DNA of 64,000 bases from Trametes villosa (lineage: Eukaryota > Basidiomycota > Agaricomycetes > Polyporales > Polyporaceae). The DNA lies in assembly GCA_002964805.2 (NCBI GenBank), contig PUDQ02000091.1, positions 186,001 through 250,000 of the forward strand. Direction: 5' to 3'. Made by a program: the position numbers and the translations under genes. The notes beneath the pieces were generated by a model that was not told the DNA's origin, did not search any database, and saw only the letters and a program-made list of their open reading frames with translations. Positions 21,642 to 34,394 of this stretch are shown one piece after another (position 1 is the first letter of the stretch; the number at the start of each line of letters is the position of its first letter).

Positions 21642-24600
21642 ATGCTCACCTCCGAGAAGTCCCGCGACTTCGTCATCTGCCACTGCAAAAAGTGTGCCGG
21701 TGCCGAGCAACTACGCTCAACTCGCGCAGGGCACTATGCTCAGCAGCGGCGGCGAGCGTCGACGAAGGTAACCCGGACGAAGAAGGAAGCCTTGAAGCTT
21801 GCAAAACAGAGTTTCACCGGCGCGAAATGGTCGACAAGTCTGGGTACCGGACCGTCCGTTGCGATCGTCGACCCCTCAGTGGAACCAGAGGGTGACAAGC
21901 AAGACGAGGACGTGCCTATGCATGATGCTCAGCGTACAAGCGATGTGGTAGGTACTAGCCAGGTACAGGGAGTGTGAAGACATGCTGACGGTCGCTCGCA
22001 GACGCAGGCTATGGGCATAGCCCCGGTTGCGCCGCCGGCGCAGGCCGGTGCTTCGATTCTCACACCGGCTGCCACGCAGCTATGGGCGTTCGTCTCGCGG
22101 TCCATCGTTCCACCACCATCCCCTCTCGGCCCAACATGTCCTTCTCTCTCTATCGCCCCGCTGGCTGCCCATACCCCGGCGGTAGATCTGACATCATCCG
22201 CTATCATCGTCGATGTCGACGATGTCGATGTTCGCAATGTGCAGCAAGTTAATGGTGAGTTTATTGTTCGCGCATGCGACCGGCCCAGCTGCTGACGTGT
22301 CACAGATAACCCAGAACAACAACGTCTCTGCGAGGACGATGACTGGGAAGACTGTGACGAAGATGAGGGCAACGACACGCCAGTCGTCCTCCCGCCATTG
22401 GTTGCGTCATCTGAAGCCGAGCGATCCCGCCAGACACCGGCCTCTCTCGTCGACGGCGTCACCGCGGCACCCCCGGTCAGTGCGACGGTACCCGTTCCCC
22501 TCGATAGCGACGCTATGGCACGAGTCAACGACACCGACCCATTCCTCGCCCACTTCGTATCTCCTAGCAGCTCCTGGTCCGCGTGGGACATGACCCACCC
22601 GTCCGTGGTGCTGACTATGATCATGGTCGCCTGGCTTCACCTCGCCGCGCACCTACCCTTCCGCTTCTGCGACGTCGTTCTATCTGTCGTCGGTTTCGTC
22701 CTTGCAGACGCTGGTCAGGCAAACATCACACCTCTCCTTCGCACGTCGCTTTCAGGCTGCCTTTCAGCTCTACGCCTAGACCCGTCAATCAAACTCTACC
22801 CTACGTGCCCGTCCTGCCTCGAGCCTCACCCGGAGTCGGTCAACGCGGACGTCGACGCTCGCTGCTCTATATGCAGCCATCCCTTGTTCCGCCTCGAAGC
22901 AGCCGATACCGGTCGTGGTCGTAAGCGGGGGAAAGGCAAGCGCGCACAAGCTTATCTCCGTACCCCGGCGAAGTCAATCGCCGAGCAGCTCGGGGCGCTG
23001 CTTGCTCAGCCTGGCATGGAAGAGGCAATGGAGTCGTGGCGGCAGCGTTCGCGGCTCCGGGGTTGGCTGTCGGATTTCTTCGATGGCGCCATTAGCAAGG
23101 CTCTCCTCGGACCAGACGGCCTGCCGTTCTTCAAGCACGATGCGCCGGTGGATCCTGAAGGAGAGTTGCGGATAGGGCTCGCGCTGGGCGTAGATTGGTT
23201 TGTACACATTCGTCAGATGCGCGTCCGCATGATGCTAAGGGCTCGGTTGCGGGCAGGTTTTCCTACCTTCGAAGCCTCATTAGTCCGTCGCACACTTCCT
23301 GTCCTATGTCTTTGAATGTAGTCAACTTGCCTCCGTACCTCCGGTCAGTAGCAGGTTCTGTGTCGTGCGTGATCGACGAATGCTGACACAGTGCGCTGCG
23401 CAGATACCGTGCCAGCAATCTGCTCTTGAGCATGATCATCCCTGGGCCGAAAGAGACTACACCAGACCAAACACAGCGCTATCTACGAGTCCTCGTAAAC
23501 GAGCTCATCCGGCTGTGGCATATCGGGGTTGTGCTGCCTACCTACCGGAATGCTCGAGGACGCCTCGTGCGTGTGATCCTGGTCGGCGTCTTCTGCGACA
23601 AACCCGCCGCGCACAAAATCGGGGGGTTCGGCTCTCACGGGCATACGTTCTTTTGCACACGCGACTGGATCACGCAAGGCTTGAAGGCGAGCGTGGCAGC
23701 GTTCACCCGTGGCGGTCAGTACTATACTCGGTGACGTGGCCGTGCCGTGTTCACGCATGCTACGATGGACTGTCCACTGATCCGTGTGATGTAGGTTTTC
23801 TGGCGCGCACTGACGTGCACCACCGCAAGATGATGCGGGAGTATCAAGCATGCGTCAGCCAGAATGCTCGTGACGCCTACGCAAAGTCGTACGCGACACG
23901 GTGGTCCGAGCTCGCTCGATTGCCGTATTTCGATACATGCCGCATGGTCGTCGTCGATCCCATGCATAACCTATTTCTGGGTGCGTTCTCTCTGCCGCCT
24001 GCCTCCGCCTAGCTCACGCAATCGCAGGCGTCGTCAAGACACATTTCTACCATATCTGGGTGCAGCTGAAGATCTTCCGGAAGAGCTGCGAGATCCGGCG
24101 GCTGCATGAGATACTCGCTGAGGTGTGAAGCCGTCCCTTCATGTACGCTTATGTATCACGACTGACGTACCTTTGCAAGCTTCAACTACCCTCCAAGTTG
24201 GGTCGCCTTCCCAAGCTCATTGGGGAACCCGCCGGTGGTTCCCTTACTGCCGACCAGTGGCTCATCCTCGCGACTGTCGTCGGCCCTATGGTGGTGTGTT
24301 GCAGTTGCTCGACCTTAGTGGTCCTACTAACCCCAGATGATGGACAGCTCCCTACGCTCTGGGACGACCTGCATGCCTCTGGTGATCGAGAGAACGACGA
24401 TGATTTCCTCGCCAAGCGGCGTGAGGCTATCCAAAACACGGCTTCTGCGCGTAAGGTGCAACGACAGGCGAGGCGCGTTGGGAAGGGGTCTACAAAGAAG
24501 ACAGGCGGCCTGCGTGCGGGTGCTCGCGGTCAAGCGGCGGTAGCTTCGGCGCCCTTACGACGGTCTGGCCGCATACCAAAACCTACGGAGAAGGGCAAGG

Positions 24601-26297
24601 TTCGCACTGCTAGTGTTCGCATGCGGTACACTCTGAGTCGCTCACATCAGATGCACAGGATCTAGAACTTGAAGCTGATGATGCTGGTGCTCATGAAGAA
24701 TCCGACGACGACGGCTGGGCGGACGACGAAGACGTTGAAGACGATAGCACCCGCCCTCCGCAGTTGCACCCTCGCGATCTGGAGAACTTCCTCAAGCTCT
24801 GTTCCGCTTTGAAGCTCTATCTCGCGGAGAGCATCGACGAAGCGCAGCTGGCTCAAGCGGATGCCCTTATGCGCGAGTATTGTTTAGAGCTTGTTGAGGT
24901 GCGCGAAGTCCACATTGGTTCGGTCTGTGCATTCTTACCTAACTTGGGCATGTACAGCTATACGGTCCCGAGATCATTCGCCCGAACCACCACTACGCTA
25001 CGCATACTGCGGAGTTCGTGCGCGACTACGGACCGCTGCGCGAGTTCTGGACTTTCCTGTTCGAGCGCCTCAACAAGATCCTCAAGGGGTACAAGACCAA
25101 CAATCACGAAGGCGGCGAAATCGAGACCACCTTCTTCCGCGAGTTCCATCGCGCTGCTCAGATGCATCGTCTGGTGAGTGATCGCGATCAGGCGACCACT
25201 CGTAGGCGACCGCGCGTTCTGACCCATGTGTTCAGCTTACAGAGGGTTGCCGGCACCCGACTCATGCAACCTTTGGGTCCGCGTGTCGCATGATGCTAGG
25301 CGCAACGGCTGACAACCGCGGCACCCTCCAACAGCTGGCGGAAGAGCTGGATGAGACTTTCAGTGACGGTGAGTTTCGTACATCTTGCGTGTGCATGTAC
25401 TGTACCCTGACATACGGCCTGGATTCCGTGCATTCATCTGAGGTAAGACAACATATCTATGTCGTTCAGTGCGCGCTCTGCAACCGACAACATGCCGGGC
25501 GATGTCTACTGGACGTTCCTCGCGTACATGAACCGACGATTCCCGCTCCAGCCGTACCACTCCGAGCTGGCTGTGCCGACAAACCCGTCGAGCAAGCTCT
25601 TACCGAACCTCGCCACTCTGTTCGACTACGTTGTTGTCAGTGGGCATCGCTACCACGCAGCGCGTCGCGCAACAAACGCTGTGAACTCACTTGTTCTGGT
25701 GCGAGTCTCTCCGGCGGGCCAAACTTGGATCGGCGAACTTCAAGATGTCGTGTTGTACGAGCACGCACCGGCCGGTCTACGAGAGCTCTTCGGGGTTGTG
25801 CGGTGGCTCCGGGCAGCTCACGACGTGTCCTTACAGGACACCACTTGGAGTTCTTGGTACGAGTGTCTGTCACACCATGTTAGCTTCCTTGCTAACACAA
25901 TGCAGCTGTGCTCTATTCGCTCTGCAGCTATGGGAAGCGGATGCGTTCCTAGACACCCCCGGGGACGCGTCGCCCTCACCGATTGTCGCCCTCGCCGACT
26001 TGCTCGCCCCCGTCGCCCGGCATGACGTTACAATCCAGGCGCGCAAGTACTGGATAACAATGCCTCTCAGCCGCTCCGTAGGTCCTCTGCGTTCGCGCTG
26101 TCAACTCGTTGCTAACGTTCATCCAGCCGATCCGACTTACAGGTGTAAACTGCTAGTAGTGGCAGCTCACCGGCACCTCGGTTACACAATGCTACGTATA
26201 CTCACCTTTGCGATGTAGTGATTTGTGCTGTCCCTTGCAGACTCGTAGCGCGAAGGGTACGGGGGAACTTGTATGGCGTTGGTTCCCGCATTTGTGA
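21642..26297 (+). CDS. Tnp2-family transposase of a CACTA/En-Spm-like DNA transposon
   Basis: A multi-exon gene; the outer coordinates are the first plausible ATG (MLTSEKSRDFVICHCKKC) and the last in-frame stop, and several internal junctions are only approximate. The order matches fungal Tnp2 transposases: an N-terminal Cys-rich motif (CHCKKC), a charged linker, a CxxC…CxxC cluster (CPSCLEPHP, CSICSH, ~22.81-22.89 kb), LLLSMIIPGPKE (~23.43 kb), the signature VDPMHNLFLG (~23.96 kb), LGRLPKLIGEP (~24.20 kb), then HHYATHTAEFVRDYGPLREFW with FERLNKILK (~24.98-25.08 kb) and FFREFHRAAQ. The C-terminal part holds GELQDVVLYEH. Junctions tested (for example the GVDW/FSYLRS and YLR/YRASN joins) restore the frame, so this copy may be intact. 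It would cut and paste the element in the nucleus. The minus-strand companion gene converges on it. Confidence 0.8.
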
Positions 26298-26758
26298 CGC
26301 AGCGCGAGGGAGACACAGTATGCGCGGGCGTGCGCCAGGTCCCCGCAAACTGGCGCCCTACCATCGCGACTGATCGCGCGCAACTGCTCGCGAACCAGCG
26401 TACGACCGCGCGCAAACGTGAGTATGATCGCGATCGCGCACGAGGTGCGCGTGAACCGTGCGCGATGATGAAGCGAAGAGCATGTAGTCTCAGGGGGGTG
26501 CAGAGGCGGTTCTGGAACGATCGTCTGCCCTTCGCAATACACGGACAGGGCCTCGCCAGTCAACGCGGTCATCCAGCTTGTCGACACCGGGGTATGTATA
26601 AGGATCACGGCGCACGTTATCCTACTGACGGTGGCTAGCTCTTCTACAGCAAGTCAAGCATATCATCAACCTAGTTACCCCATTCCCGCGCCCTTCAAGT
26701 TCTCCACAAGCCATCCGAGTCTCCGATTCCACCACACACCATACCTGCGCTGTGTACC
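26298..26758. other. Convergent 3' region inside the transposon
   Basis: Lies between the stop codons of the transposase and the companion gene. No separate gene is supported. Confidence 0.5.
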
Positions 26759-29071
26759 TTACGCCTCGACATCCATCTCGTCCGCCGCGTTATCGAGGCT
26801 TGCGAGCCACTTACGATCTTCGACAGGGATCAGGGCTTCGGGGATGTCGAGCCCGAGGACGTTGTAGGTCGCGGGCAAAGCGGGTGCGGTCTTGAGCAAG
26901 TGAGCGTTCTTGATACTCTGGTCCGCCCATTCCTGACTGATGCACTCCTTGAAGATCTTGCGCTTGCTGTCGCGGTGCGGCTTCGACTGAGCGTTGACCG
27001 GTGGGCCCCGGAACCGTTCTCGGAACTGCCAACTATTGACGTAGACAGTGCGCCAGTCTTGAGCGGCCGCGATGACCTTGGCCAGGTACTCTGCACGTGC
27101 GGTCTTGGCTGCTTCGGAGTCCGGGTCGGGATCGGCACTATCGGTTGCGTCGGCCATCTCGACGTCGTCGACGTCCTCGCAGTCGCGTACAAACCGCGCG
27201 AAAACACCCAGAACGATGTACAACATCTGGAGCTGATCATCCGTGTGAGCAGGCATATCCGAGGCTGAAGTAGGTACAACACTTGCCTTCCGAGAACGCC
27301 ACGTTAACCCCCGGACTTCTAGCGCCTTTGGACCCACACCGGCAGCCTGGCGGCAGGCCTCGCGCGTAGCATGGTCGGCCTCGCCGTCGGAGCTGTGTTC
27401 TTCGCTCTGCCACGGCGTCACAACAAGCTCATCCACGCCGACTGTAGCGTCCATCCCGAATGCCCTACGGAAGGCCGGAATGCCTACCCGGAGGGTGTCC
27501 GCCTTCTACACGGCGGGAGTCAGACTTCGCAAAGTCAAGCGGCCGCAGGAAACACGGAGGAACTTACTCGGTGACGACGTGCGTAATGCATGTCTGCATC
27601 GAGCTTCCTCTCACGCCTGAGTCCAGTCTCGTCCTCGTGGTCCGCGTGGTACTGACGCTTCAAGCTCTTAAAGTACGTGATGACCGCGTGCCTGATGAAG
27701 TCCTCGCGCTGAACGAGGTCTGGCGACAGGTGATGATGTTCTAGAGGATCGATGGACAAGTGAGTCACGAGGACGGTTCAGCCTCGAACTGCGTGTACTT
27801 ACCCGCCTTCGACTGGATCAGATCAACCGTGGCTGCGACGAGCTCGTCGTTCACGCCGACGTCAACGTCCAAAGACCACTCGGGGTTGTACAGGCGAGTC
27901 AGGCCGTCGGGTGTCTTGCGGTACGGCGCCCCTTCGGGAAGAGGGGCGGGCAGCACATAGGCACGCTTGCGCCCGCGGCCACGACGGCTCTTCTTCACCA
28001 CGCCTATGAGTAGCCGGAAGTCTTTGTGTACTGCGTCCTGCCGGAACGCTGGGTTAAACGTCGCTCCGGTAGGTTTCTAAACTTCTGACTCACCTTCAGA
28101 ACCTGAGGGATGTGCTCGTAGATCTCGCGGCGCGTTCGCAATTCCCCAAGTGTCTGCAACAAAGTCGCGTGCGTCTGTTGCTTGATGTATGCGTCCATCT
28201 CGCCTCGACTCATAGTGATCTGCTCGCCCTCAGGAGGAGCCGACGCGGGCGCCGTGGTGTTCACCCCGCCCGGAGCCCCACCCAGTGCGGCCGCGTGCAA
28301 GACCGGATCAATGGCAGCGTCGGGAATCTGGGCTGCGAACGCCTGTAGGCCGGGCGGGGCCGCCTGACCGTCTACAGATGCAAACATGGTACAAGTGAGT
28401 ACCGTCGCCATGTTGGAGTAGCTGGGAGGATGCTTACGCATAGCTTGCATCGGGATGTTGCCCACAGCACCTGCGTGCTGAGCCTGTACGTGCCCGACCA
28501 GTTGCTGGGCAATCAGGCCCAGGAGCTGATTTCCAGCTGCGGTACTGACCGCCCCGAACTGTGCTCCCCCCGCGCCTCCGGGGGCAAGTAGTCCTGAGCG
28601 CCGCCGCATGTATCTCGGTCAGTGTATCCCTCGACTATGTATGTAAGACTTCCATACCTTCGGCTAATCCTTGTTGAATCACAGGCCCGAGCCCCTGCGC
28701 GGCCATGATGTTCTGGTTGCCCATGAGGCCGCCCAACATGGCCATGATGGCCTGGATGTCTATGGTGCTCGGCGCTGGACCATAGCCTTGCGCGGTTGCG
28801 CCCCACGGGGTGCCGCCGCGTTGGACCTAGTCATACCGGAGGTGAGCAAGCGAGTGTAGAACCAGGCATATTCATGACTGACCGGTATCCCAGCGTCGCC
28901 GCCAGGACCGTTGTTCGTCACCATGACGGAATTGTCGACAGACGTCGAGGTCACCGGACCCGCAGGGCCGTCAACGATCGGCGGAGCTTGGTTCTGGTGG
29001 TCAACAGGAGCGGTTTGGGACATTGTGGAGGGCTGAGAGGACTGAAGGCTTGGAAGGACGACTCTGACCAT
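26759..29071 (-). CDS. Transposon companion protein of unknown function
   Basis: A multi-exon minus-strand gene starting at MVRVVL (29071) or MSQTAPVDH (29023) and ending at 26759. N-terminal exons are Gly/Ala/Pro/Gln-rich (MAMLGGLMGNQNIMAAQG, QLLGLIAQQLVGHVQAQH). The middle has a basic patch (KKSRRGRGRKRAYVLPAP) followed by LYNPEWSLDVDVGVNDEL, then FIRHAVITYFKSLKRQYH. The last exon (27454-26759 frame) is acidic, with RKIFKECISQEWADQS near the end. Conserved-looking segments separated by short introns indicate a real gene. It sits in the position of the second gene of CACTA elements (TnpA-type DNA-binding partner), but no sequence match to that family is claimed. The mix of basic and disordered regions fits a nucleic-acid-binding accessory protein. 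Confidence 0.6.
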
Positions 29072-29118
29072 GAGAGGTGCGACGTTGTTGAGGGGCGACG
29101 GTTGGGCATGCTACTGAC

Positions 29119-29125
29119 CTTTATA
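29119..29125 (-). promoter_or_regulatory. TATA box of the companion gene
   Basis: TATAAAG on the minus strand, 48 bp from the ATG at 29071 and 96 bp from that at 29023. The spacing favours the second ATG. Confidence 0.4.
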
Positions 29126-29859
29126 TGATTCCAGGCGGCCTCGGCACCCCTCGGGTTGCACTCTCGTCCACCTACGAACCTGCTCCGGCCGATACCATAT
29201 CGTCGCCCTTCGCCGTTACCTCGCCCGCCCAGTACCTGTGGCTGCGTGCAATACTCTCTCCCACTTCCTATCTGACCTTCTCCCCGCGCTGTGACACCCA
29301 GGAACCCTTCGGCAGCACGCTCTACCTTCTTCCGTATCGCATCCGGGTTGACTCCTGGCGACGAGACCACGCTGACGTGCGCGAGCTCCCGACACTCGCG
29401 CCTGCCAGGCCAGCTCGCACGCCAACGTGCTATGTTCCTACTGGCTGCTCACCTCACTGTCCACTCCGAGTAGCATTCCGCACGCGAAGTCCGTCATCGG
29501 TTGCGCGCCTTGGCAGTGGCGTGTCTATCGTCTGAAGGGCTTTACCGTGTGCGTAGGTAAGTGCGACGTTTGCGCGTGCATCGACCTTGCTTGCAGTACT
29601 GATTGCACTGCGGTCTCCCTGCAGGCTTCTCCCTCGCTGTACATGTACATTATATATATTCCTTGGATTGCGTCCACTGTACGGCCTGCCGTTCCGCTTA
29701 CGCGCGTCGAACGAGCCGCGGGGTGCATCCGCCGGCGGGTGTGTAGTACTCGATCATTAAGCGCGCAGTGGCGTGTCGTCTGATATATCCTAGGTGTCAT
29801 GAGATATCGTGCGCGGCGTAGCCCTTTTGCGATGAGTGATCGACCAGGGGCGATGTCGT

Positions 29860-30170
29860 ACGACGGTTCACAGGACAACATATCCTCGGCCGAAGAGCAC
29901 CTATCTCTTGCACGGGCGATTGAGGGCGTTGAGAGATATTGCGACATCGCCTGCGTTGGCGATGTGCCATGGTACTGAGGACTATGGGTCTTCGCGCGCC
30001 ATCGCCCGCATCAGCGAAGTCAAGTCGGACCGTAATACGATTTCAAGTGGCCTCACATAGCCATGACAGGCGGTGTCAAATCGTAAATCTGGCTATGTCT
30101 ATGACTATGACTGTGGATATCCAGCGCCGCTACAGATCTTCGCGCCGGGCGATCATGGGATCGCCTGCAA
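29860..30170. repeat. Cluster of GGCGAT/ATCGCC hairpins
   Basis: ACATCGCC…GGCGATGT (about 29942-29963) and GGCGATC…GATCGCC (about 30148-30165) are perfect short hairpins. Further single GGCGAT or ATCGCC copies lie between them. A similar hairpin lies near 21322, on the far side of the transposase gene, suggesting subterminal transposon repeats. Confidence 0.5.
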
Positions 30171-30216
30171 GGTAGATGTCGACCCTATGTGTAGTATACG
30201 GGCCAATCTCTACGAT

Positions 30217-31821
30217 ATACGATGTGGGCGTTCACGCGGTGAATGGCGCGGCCAGAGAACGCAACGTGTTCTCGTATGCCGGCTCTGCTGGCAGAGGCGT
30301 GCACAGTCGTCGGCGGGGCTGAATAGGCCAGGCGCCAGCATCGAGCTCCCCGAGGCGCATCGTGTAGGAGAGGGGCCCCGGGCGGCTGGCGGCTTTAAGC
30401 CACTGCTGTCTTTTGAGGAGAGCCTGAGTATCATCGGTAGGACGTGCAGCGCAGAGGCGCGTACCTCGCACGCACCCGACACATCTCCCGCGAGCTGGAG
30501 TTGAGATTTGAGACCGCGGTGTGCACAATTCGCGCGGCGGTACCACCTCATTCTTCATTGGAGACTTGGTGCGAGGCGGTTGCGCGCCACTCTGGACGCG
30601 TCCACCTCGCCCGGTGTTGTTTGATTGTGTCTCGGTCCGTTTGAAGGCGGCGTGAGAGTCCAGAGTCGCGGACACGCGGCTGGACGGTGCGCGTGCTGAC
30701 AGCGGGGCCGTACGGACACACGCGTTGCCGCGTGTCTCAGGTCCATGAACACACATCGGGTGTGCGTCGGGCTGTTTGGAAGCGACGGGCGCAAGCGCGA
30801 AAGCTGGGTCGCAGAGCGGAACATGGCGTACGGTGTTGTGCTAATGTTCTATAGCCGTCCCTCATTGCCCCAGAGACGCCGCTACCCGAAACTCGAGGTG
30901 CCCACTCTCAAATCACCCTGCCGCCGCAGGACTGCAAGGGCGTGAGCATCCGTATGAGCTCCAAAGTGCCTCAGCATAAGAAAGCGACTGCTGCATTCTG
31001 CTGCAGTCTGCGGGCGGGACGTCTGGGCGCGGGTCAGCGGGGGCTTCGCCGACGGGGGCGTGCAGCGTCCGGACGGGGATGCTTGCGCGAGGATGCACGC
31101 GTGCTTGTCGGGGAGCTCGAGCGCGTTGGGCGCGCGAGGGTCACCGTCGTCACTTCATAGTCGCACTCCAAGGCGGCCTTCAGCTTCAGCTCTTCGGGGC
31201 TTGACTTTAGCTCGGAAGAGCCCAGCCAGCATGGGAGCACCTCGCAAATGCGCGGCTGTTCTTCCATCATAATGGAACTTGACTTGCACAAAGCGCTGTG
31301 TAGAATGAGGGGAGGGAGACGAACGCAGAGCCTTGAGAAGAGCAATATAAGCACAGACGCCCTCCGCTGTCACATTGGCGCCCAACGCGAACACCCCGAA
31401 CAAGATCGCCCATAGAAACCGAGGCGTAAACTACTGAGAGTGAAAAAGCGTACAGAACGATTTCTAATATGACACAGTATGTCTTTATGAAAAGGAGTTG
31501 TATTGCAGAGCTATGTGGCATGTGCAGCGAGAGTAACAAGCAGATCTAGGGCATTCAGGCGCCTGCGGCCCAGTGGATTTCTGAGTAGATAAATCACCGA
31601 TAGTTTGAGTTTTCGGGGTCCTGGCACCCGGCATCCCGCCGGCAGTGGCACTTTGTTTGTGGCGCGAGCAGATCACTCCCTGTTGCAGTACGTTAAGTAG
31701 CCGGCGGATAGGCGCCTGAAGATACAACGGGCGCTCACACAGATCTGGTTTGTTCTCCGCCCCGTCGATCAGCAGCGTACCCCAGACCAGCTGCCAGTGT
31801 TGTAAACACCCAATTCCGCGC
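30217..31821. other. Intergenic region upstream of LIS1
   Basis: No convincing gene. A minus-strand frame near 31034-31354 contains a somewhat protein-like stretch (SPEELKLKAALECDYEV) but has no recognised domain or splice support. Confidence 0.4.
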
Positions 31822-31827
31822 TATATA
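31822..31827 (+). promoter_or_regulatory. TATA box of the LIS1 gene
   Basis: TATATA about 70 bp upstream of the ATG at 31893. Confidence 0.45.
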
Positions 31828-31892
31828 CCCACATATATACGGGCATGCGTCCTACATCCACGCCTCCGTTATACCCCGCTACGCGTCCTGGG

Positions 31893-33774
31893 ATGTCTGT
31901 AGAGTTGACCAACCGTCAACAAAACGACCTGTTTGTCTTCTGTTGGCAAGCGCCACAAACGGCGTTCCTCTGATGCAATTCCTCATGCAGGCACCGGGCG
32001 ATGCTAGATTACTTGCACTCCGCAGGATTCCACAAGACTTTCGAGCAATTCAAGGAAGAATCCGCACAGGTGTGTCAGGATGTGGATGTGTCTCATCATA
32101 CCGCTCCCGGCTCAAGGAGGCTCGGGCGCAGTCCGACTACGTCCCGGATCCTACTGCCAAGACGAGCGGTCTCCTGGCGAAGAAGTGGACGAGCGTCATA
32201 CGTCTGCAGAAGAAGGTAAGCGACCCCTAGATCTTGGGCCACCCTAAAGTACTAACAGCAACGTCGCACAGATTGTCGACCTTGAGTCTCGATTAACGCA
32301 AGCGCTGCAAGACAATGCCGGCGGTATAGCTAACCCCGCCAGTATTAATCAGCGTAGTAATCCGGACTGGCTCCCGACCGTCACTCCTCCGAAACTTGTC
32401 TTGACTGGACACAGGGCGAACGTCAATGCGGTGGCATTCCATCCGCGCTATTCCGCGCTCGTCTCCGCGAGCGACGATAGCACGATGAAGGTATGGGACT
32501 GGGAGACCGGCGAGATGGAGAGAACGCTCCAGGGGCACACCCGACGTGTCAGTGACTGCGAGTATGACTCCAAGGGAAAGCACCTGGGTGAGCATTGTTA
32601 TCTCGGACGGGAGCCGCAGACGTGCCAGAGTCACCCGCTAACCGGTGTTTTGTCGCTCGACATAGTTTCTGGCTCGCACGACCTATTCATCAAGCTGTGG
32701 GACGTGGACAACGAGTACAAGAACACCGCTACGTTTAGAGGGCACGAGCACTCCGTCTCCACTGTTCGATTCCTCCCCGGCGATGACCGGATCGTTAGTG
32801 CCAGCCGCGACCAGACCGTGCGTATTTGGGAGCTCGCTACGACGTAGGTATTTCCGCGCATGCCCCGCAATGGCGATAGCTAAATTCGCTACAGGCACTG
32901 TATCAAGGTCCTCAAACCCCACAGTGAGTGGATCAGGACGGCTTTGCCTAGCCCGGACGGGCGCCTCATCGTCACAAGCAGCATGGACCATGTAAGCCCG
33001 CACATCCTGCTCGCGGAGGGCTTGCGAATACTGTGCTGACTAGCAACACGAATTGCAGACGGCGCGTGTCATCGAAAGCACAACGGGCGCCACAAGGGCG
33101 GAGTGCAGAGGGCACGACAACGTCGTCGAGAACGCCATCTTCGCCCCTAGGAACGCGGTCCCGGCACTCGCCGAGCTGGTCGGTGTCAAGGTGTGTCCGG
33201 CCCTCGGGGGCGTGAGCAGAATGCCGATTACCTGTGACAGACTGGGACGACGCCAAACACGCCGGCAGAAGAGCTGGCGGTCGCATACGTCGTGACCGCC
33301 TCCCGAGACCAGAAGATCAAGATCTGGGACGGGCGAACGGGGCAATGCCTGCACACACTGGTGCGTGCAGTTTTGCACGCCGTTTTCTGTCTACTTCGCC
33401 TAATATCTTATCGTTCGGGATGCAGGTTGGGCACGATGGCTGGGTACACGGACTCGTCTTCCATCCAAACGGGCGGTATCTGCTGTCTGCCGCAGACGAC
33501 GGCTCGATCCGGATATGGGAGATCAAGACTGGGCGGTGCATACGCAAGATAGACACGGGCGAGCGGTTCATGTCCTGCCTCGCGTGGGGCCGCCAAACCG
33601 CGGGAGGCGGCGGGTCTGGCGGCGACGCGGCGGGTCAAACGGACGCGCCCAGGCGGGTCAATGTGATCGCCTCTGGCTGCTGGGACTACGTACGACCATG
33701 TCCTCTATCGTGTGCACGTCTCGAAGTGACTGACCTGTGCTATTCAACAGAGTGTGAAGATTTGGAAGCCATAA
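31893..33774 (+). CDS. PAC1: LIS1/PAC1 dynein regulator (nuclear distribution protein)
   Basis: Ten exons give about 448 residues: 31893-31930, 31991-32069, 32117-32215, 32272-32587, 32666-32843, 32895-32991, 33059-33190, 33241-33360, 33426-33689, 33751-33774. The N-terminal LisH dimerisation motif is HRAMLDYLHSAGFHKTFEQF. A short coiled coil (IRLQKKIVDLESRL) links it to a seven-bladed WD40 propeller with repeated GH…WD/WE endings (KVWDWETG, IKLWDVDN, VRIWELAT, IKIWDGRTG, IRIWEIKTG, VKIWKP). LIS1 binds the dynein motor ring with NudE and is needed for nuclear migration in hyphae. The first exon is only 38 nt, so the true start is easily missed. The acceptor of exon 3 could also be at 32132, shortening the protein by five residues. 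It converges with the spindle-pole protein gene. Confidence 0.95.
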
Positions 33775-34394
33775 GTGCCCTCAGGGACCCTTGTGGACCA
33801 CCAGCCCGCCCGCCGGAGGAAGGAGTTCGTATTTCGTCGTGCAATTGTTATCTGGTAGATACCGTGCTTTTTTCGTTCATCGCTCTCACCTTTTCTCGCT
33901 CTCGCACGCATGCGCACTTTGTACTCCATACATATCACGTTGCTCTCGCCACTAATGCCATCGCATGTTACAACCCACGGTGCCCATCGCGAATAAAACC
34001 TGAAACTAGTTGCCTGCGCCGATCTGAGCTTACGCCCTAGCTGGGATCATGCCAGAACTACGCTGTTGCAGCTCAATGCGCCCAACGGTTGCTATACACT
34101 GGGACGCGAGCTAGGACTCATCTGATCTTACTGCCTACACGTCCGTGGCGGATGGTGGAGGAATATGAGCGGTCGGACCACAGGAACATGTCAAACGAGT
34201 CGTCGGGATATCAAGGTATTGCGAGGTGAGCAGTAGTGGATACAGTGGTCATAGTATGAGTGCGACGGTATATGCAGTAATAGTACAGTACCTATGGAGC
34301 GGGAAAGATCATATAACCACCAAATGACGAACGAAAGCGGGTGGACAGCAACGAGCGGGAATCGGACGAGGTGCTCCGGCCGGCGGAGTGACGA
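33775..34394. other. Convergent intergenic region
   Basis: 3' flanks of LIS1 and the coiled-coil gene; no further gene recognised. Confidence 0.6.

Larger units (their letters stand above)
21234..30216. mobile_element. Tnp2-type (CACTA-like) DNA transposon, approximate extent
   Basis: Groups the transposase (21642-26297), the converging companion gene (26759-29071) and the flanking GGCGAT/ATCGCC hairpin clusters. The limits are placed at a 9 bp inverted match (CGTAGAGAT at 21233 and its complement near 30208), which is weak evidence. No CACTA terminus or target duplication was identified. About 9 kb is within the usual size for such elements. Confidence 0.45.

Noticed and set aside
31034..31403. 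Minus-strand frames with a partly protein-like stretch (SPEELKLKAALECDYEV)
   Set aside because: No start context, splice continuation or recognised domain; overlapping frames look equally plausible.
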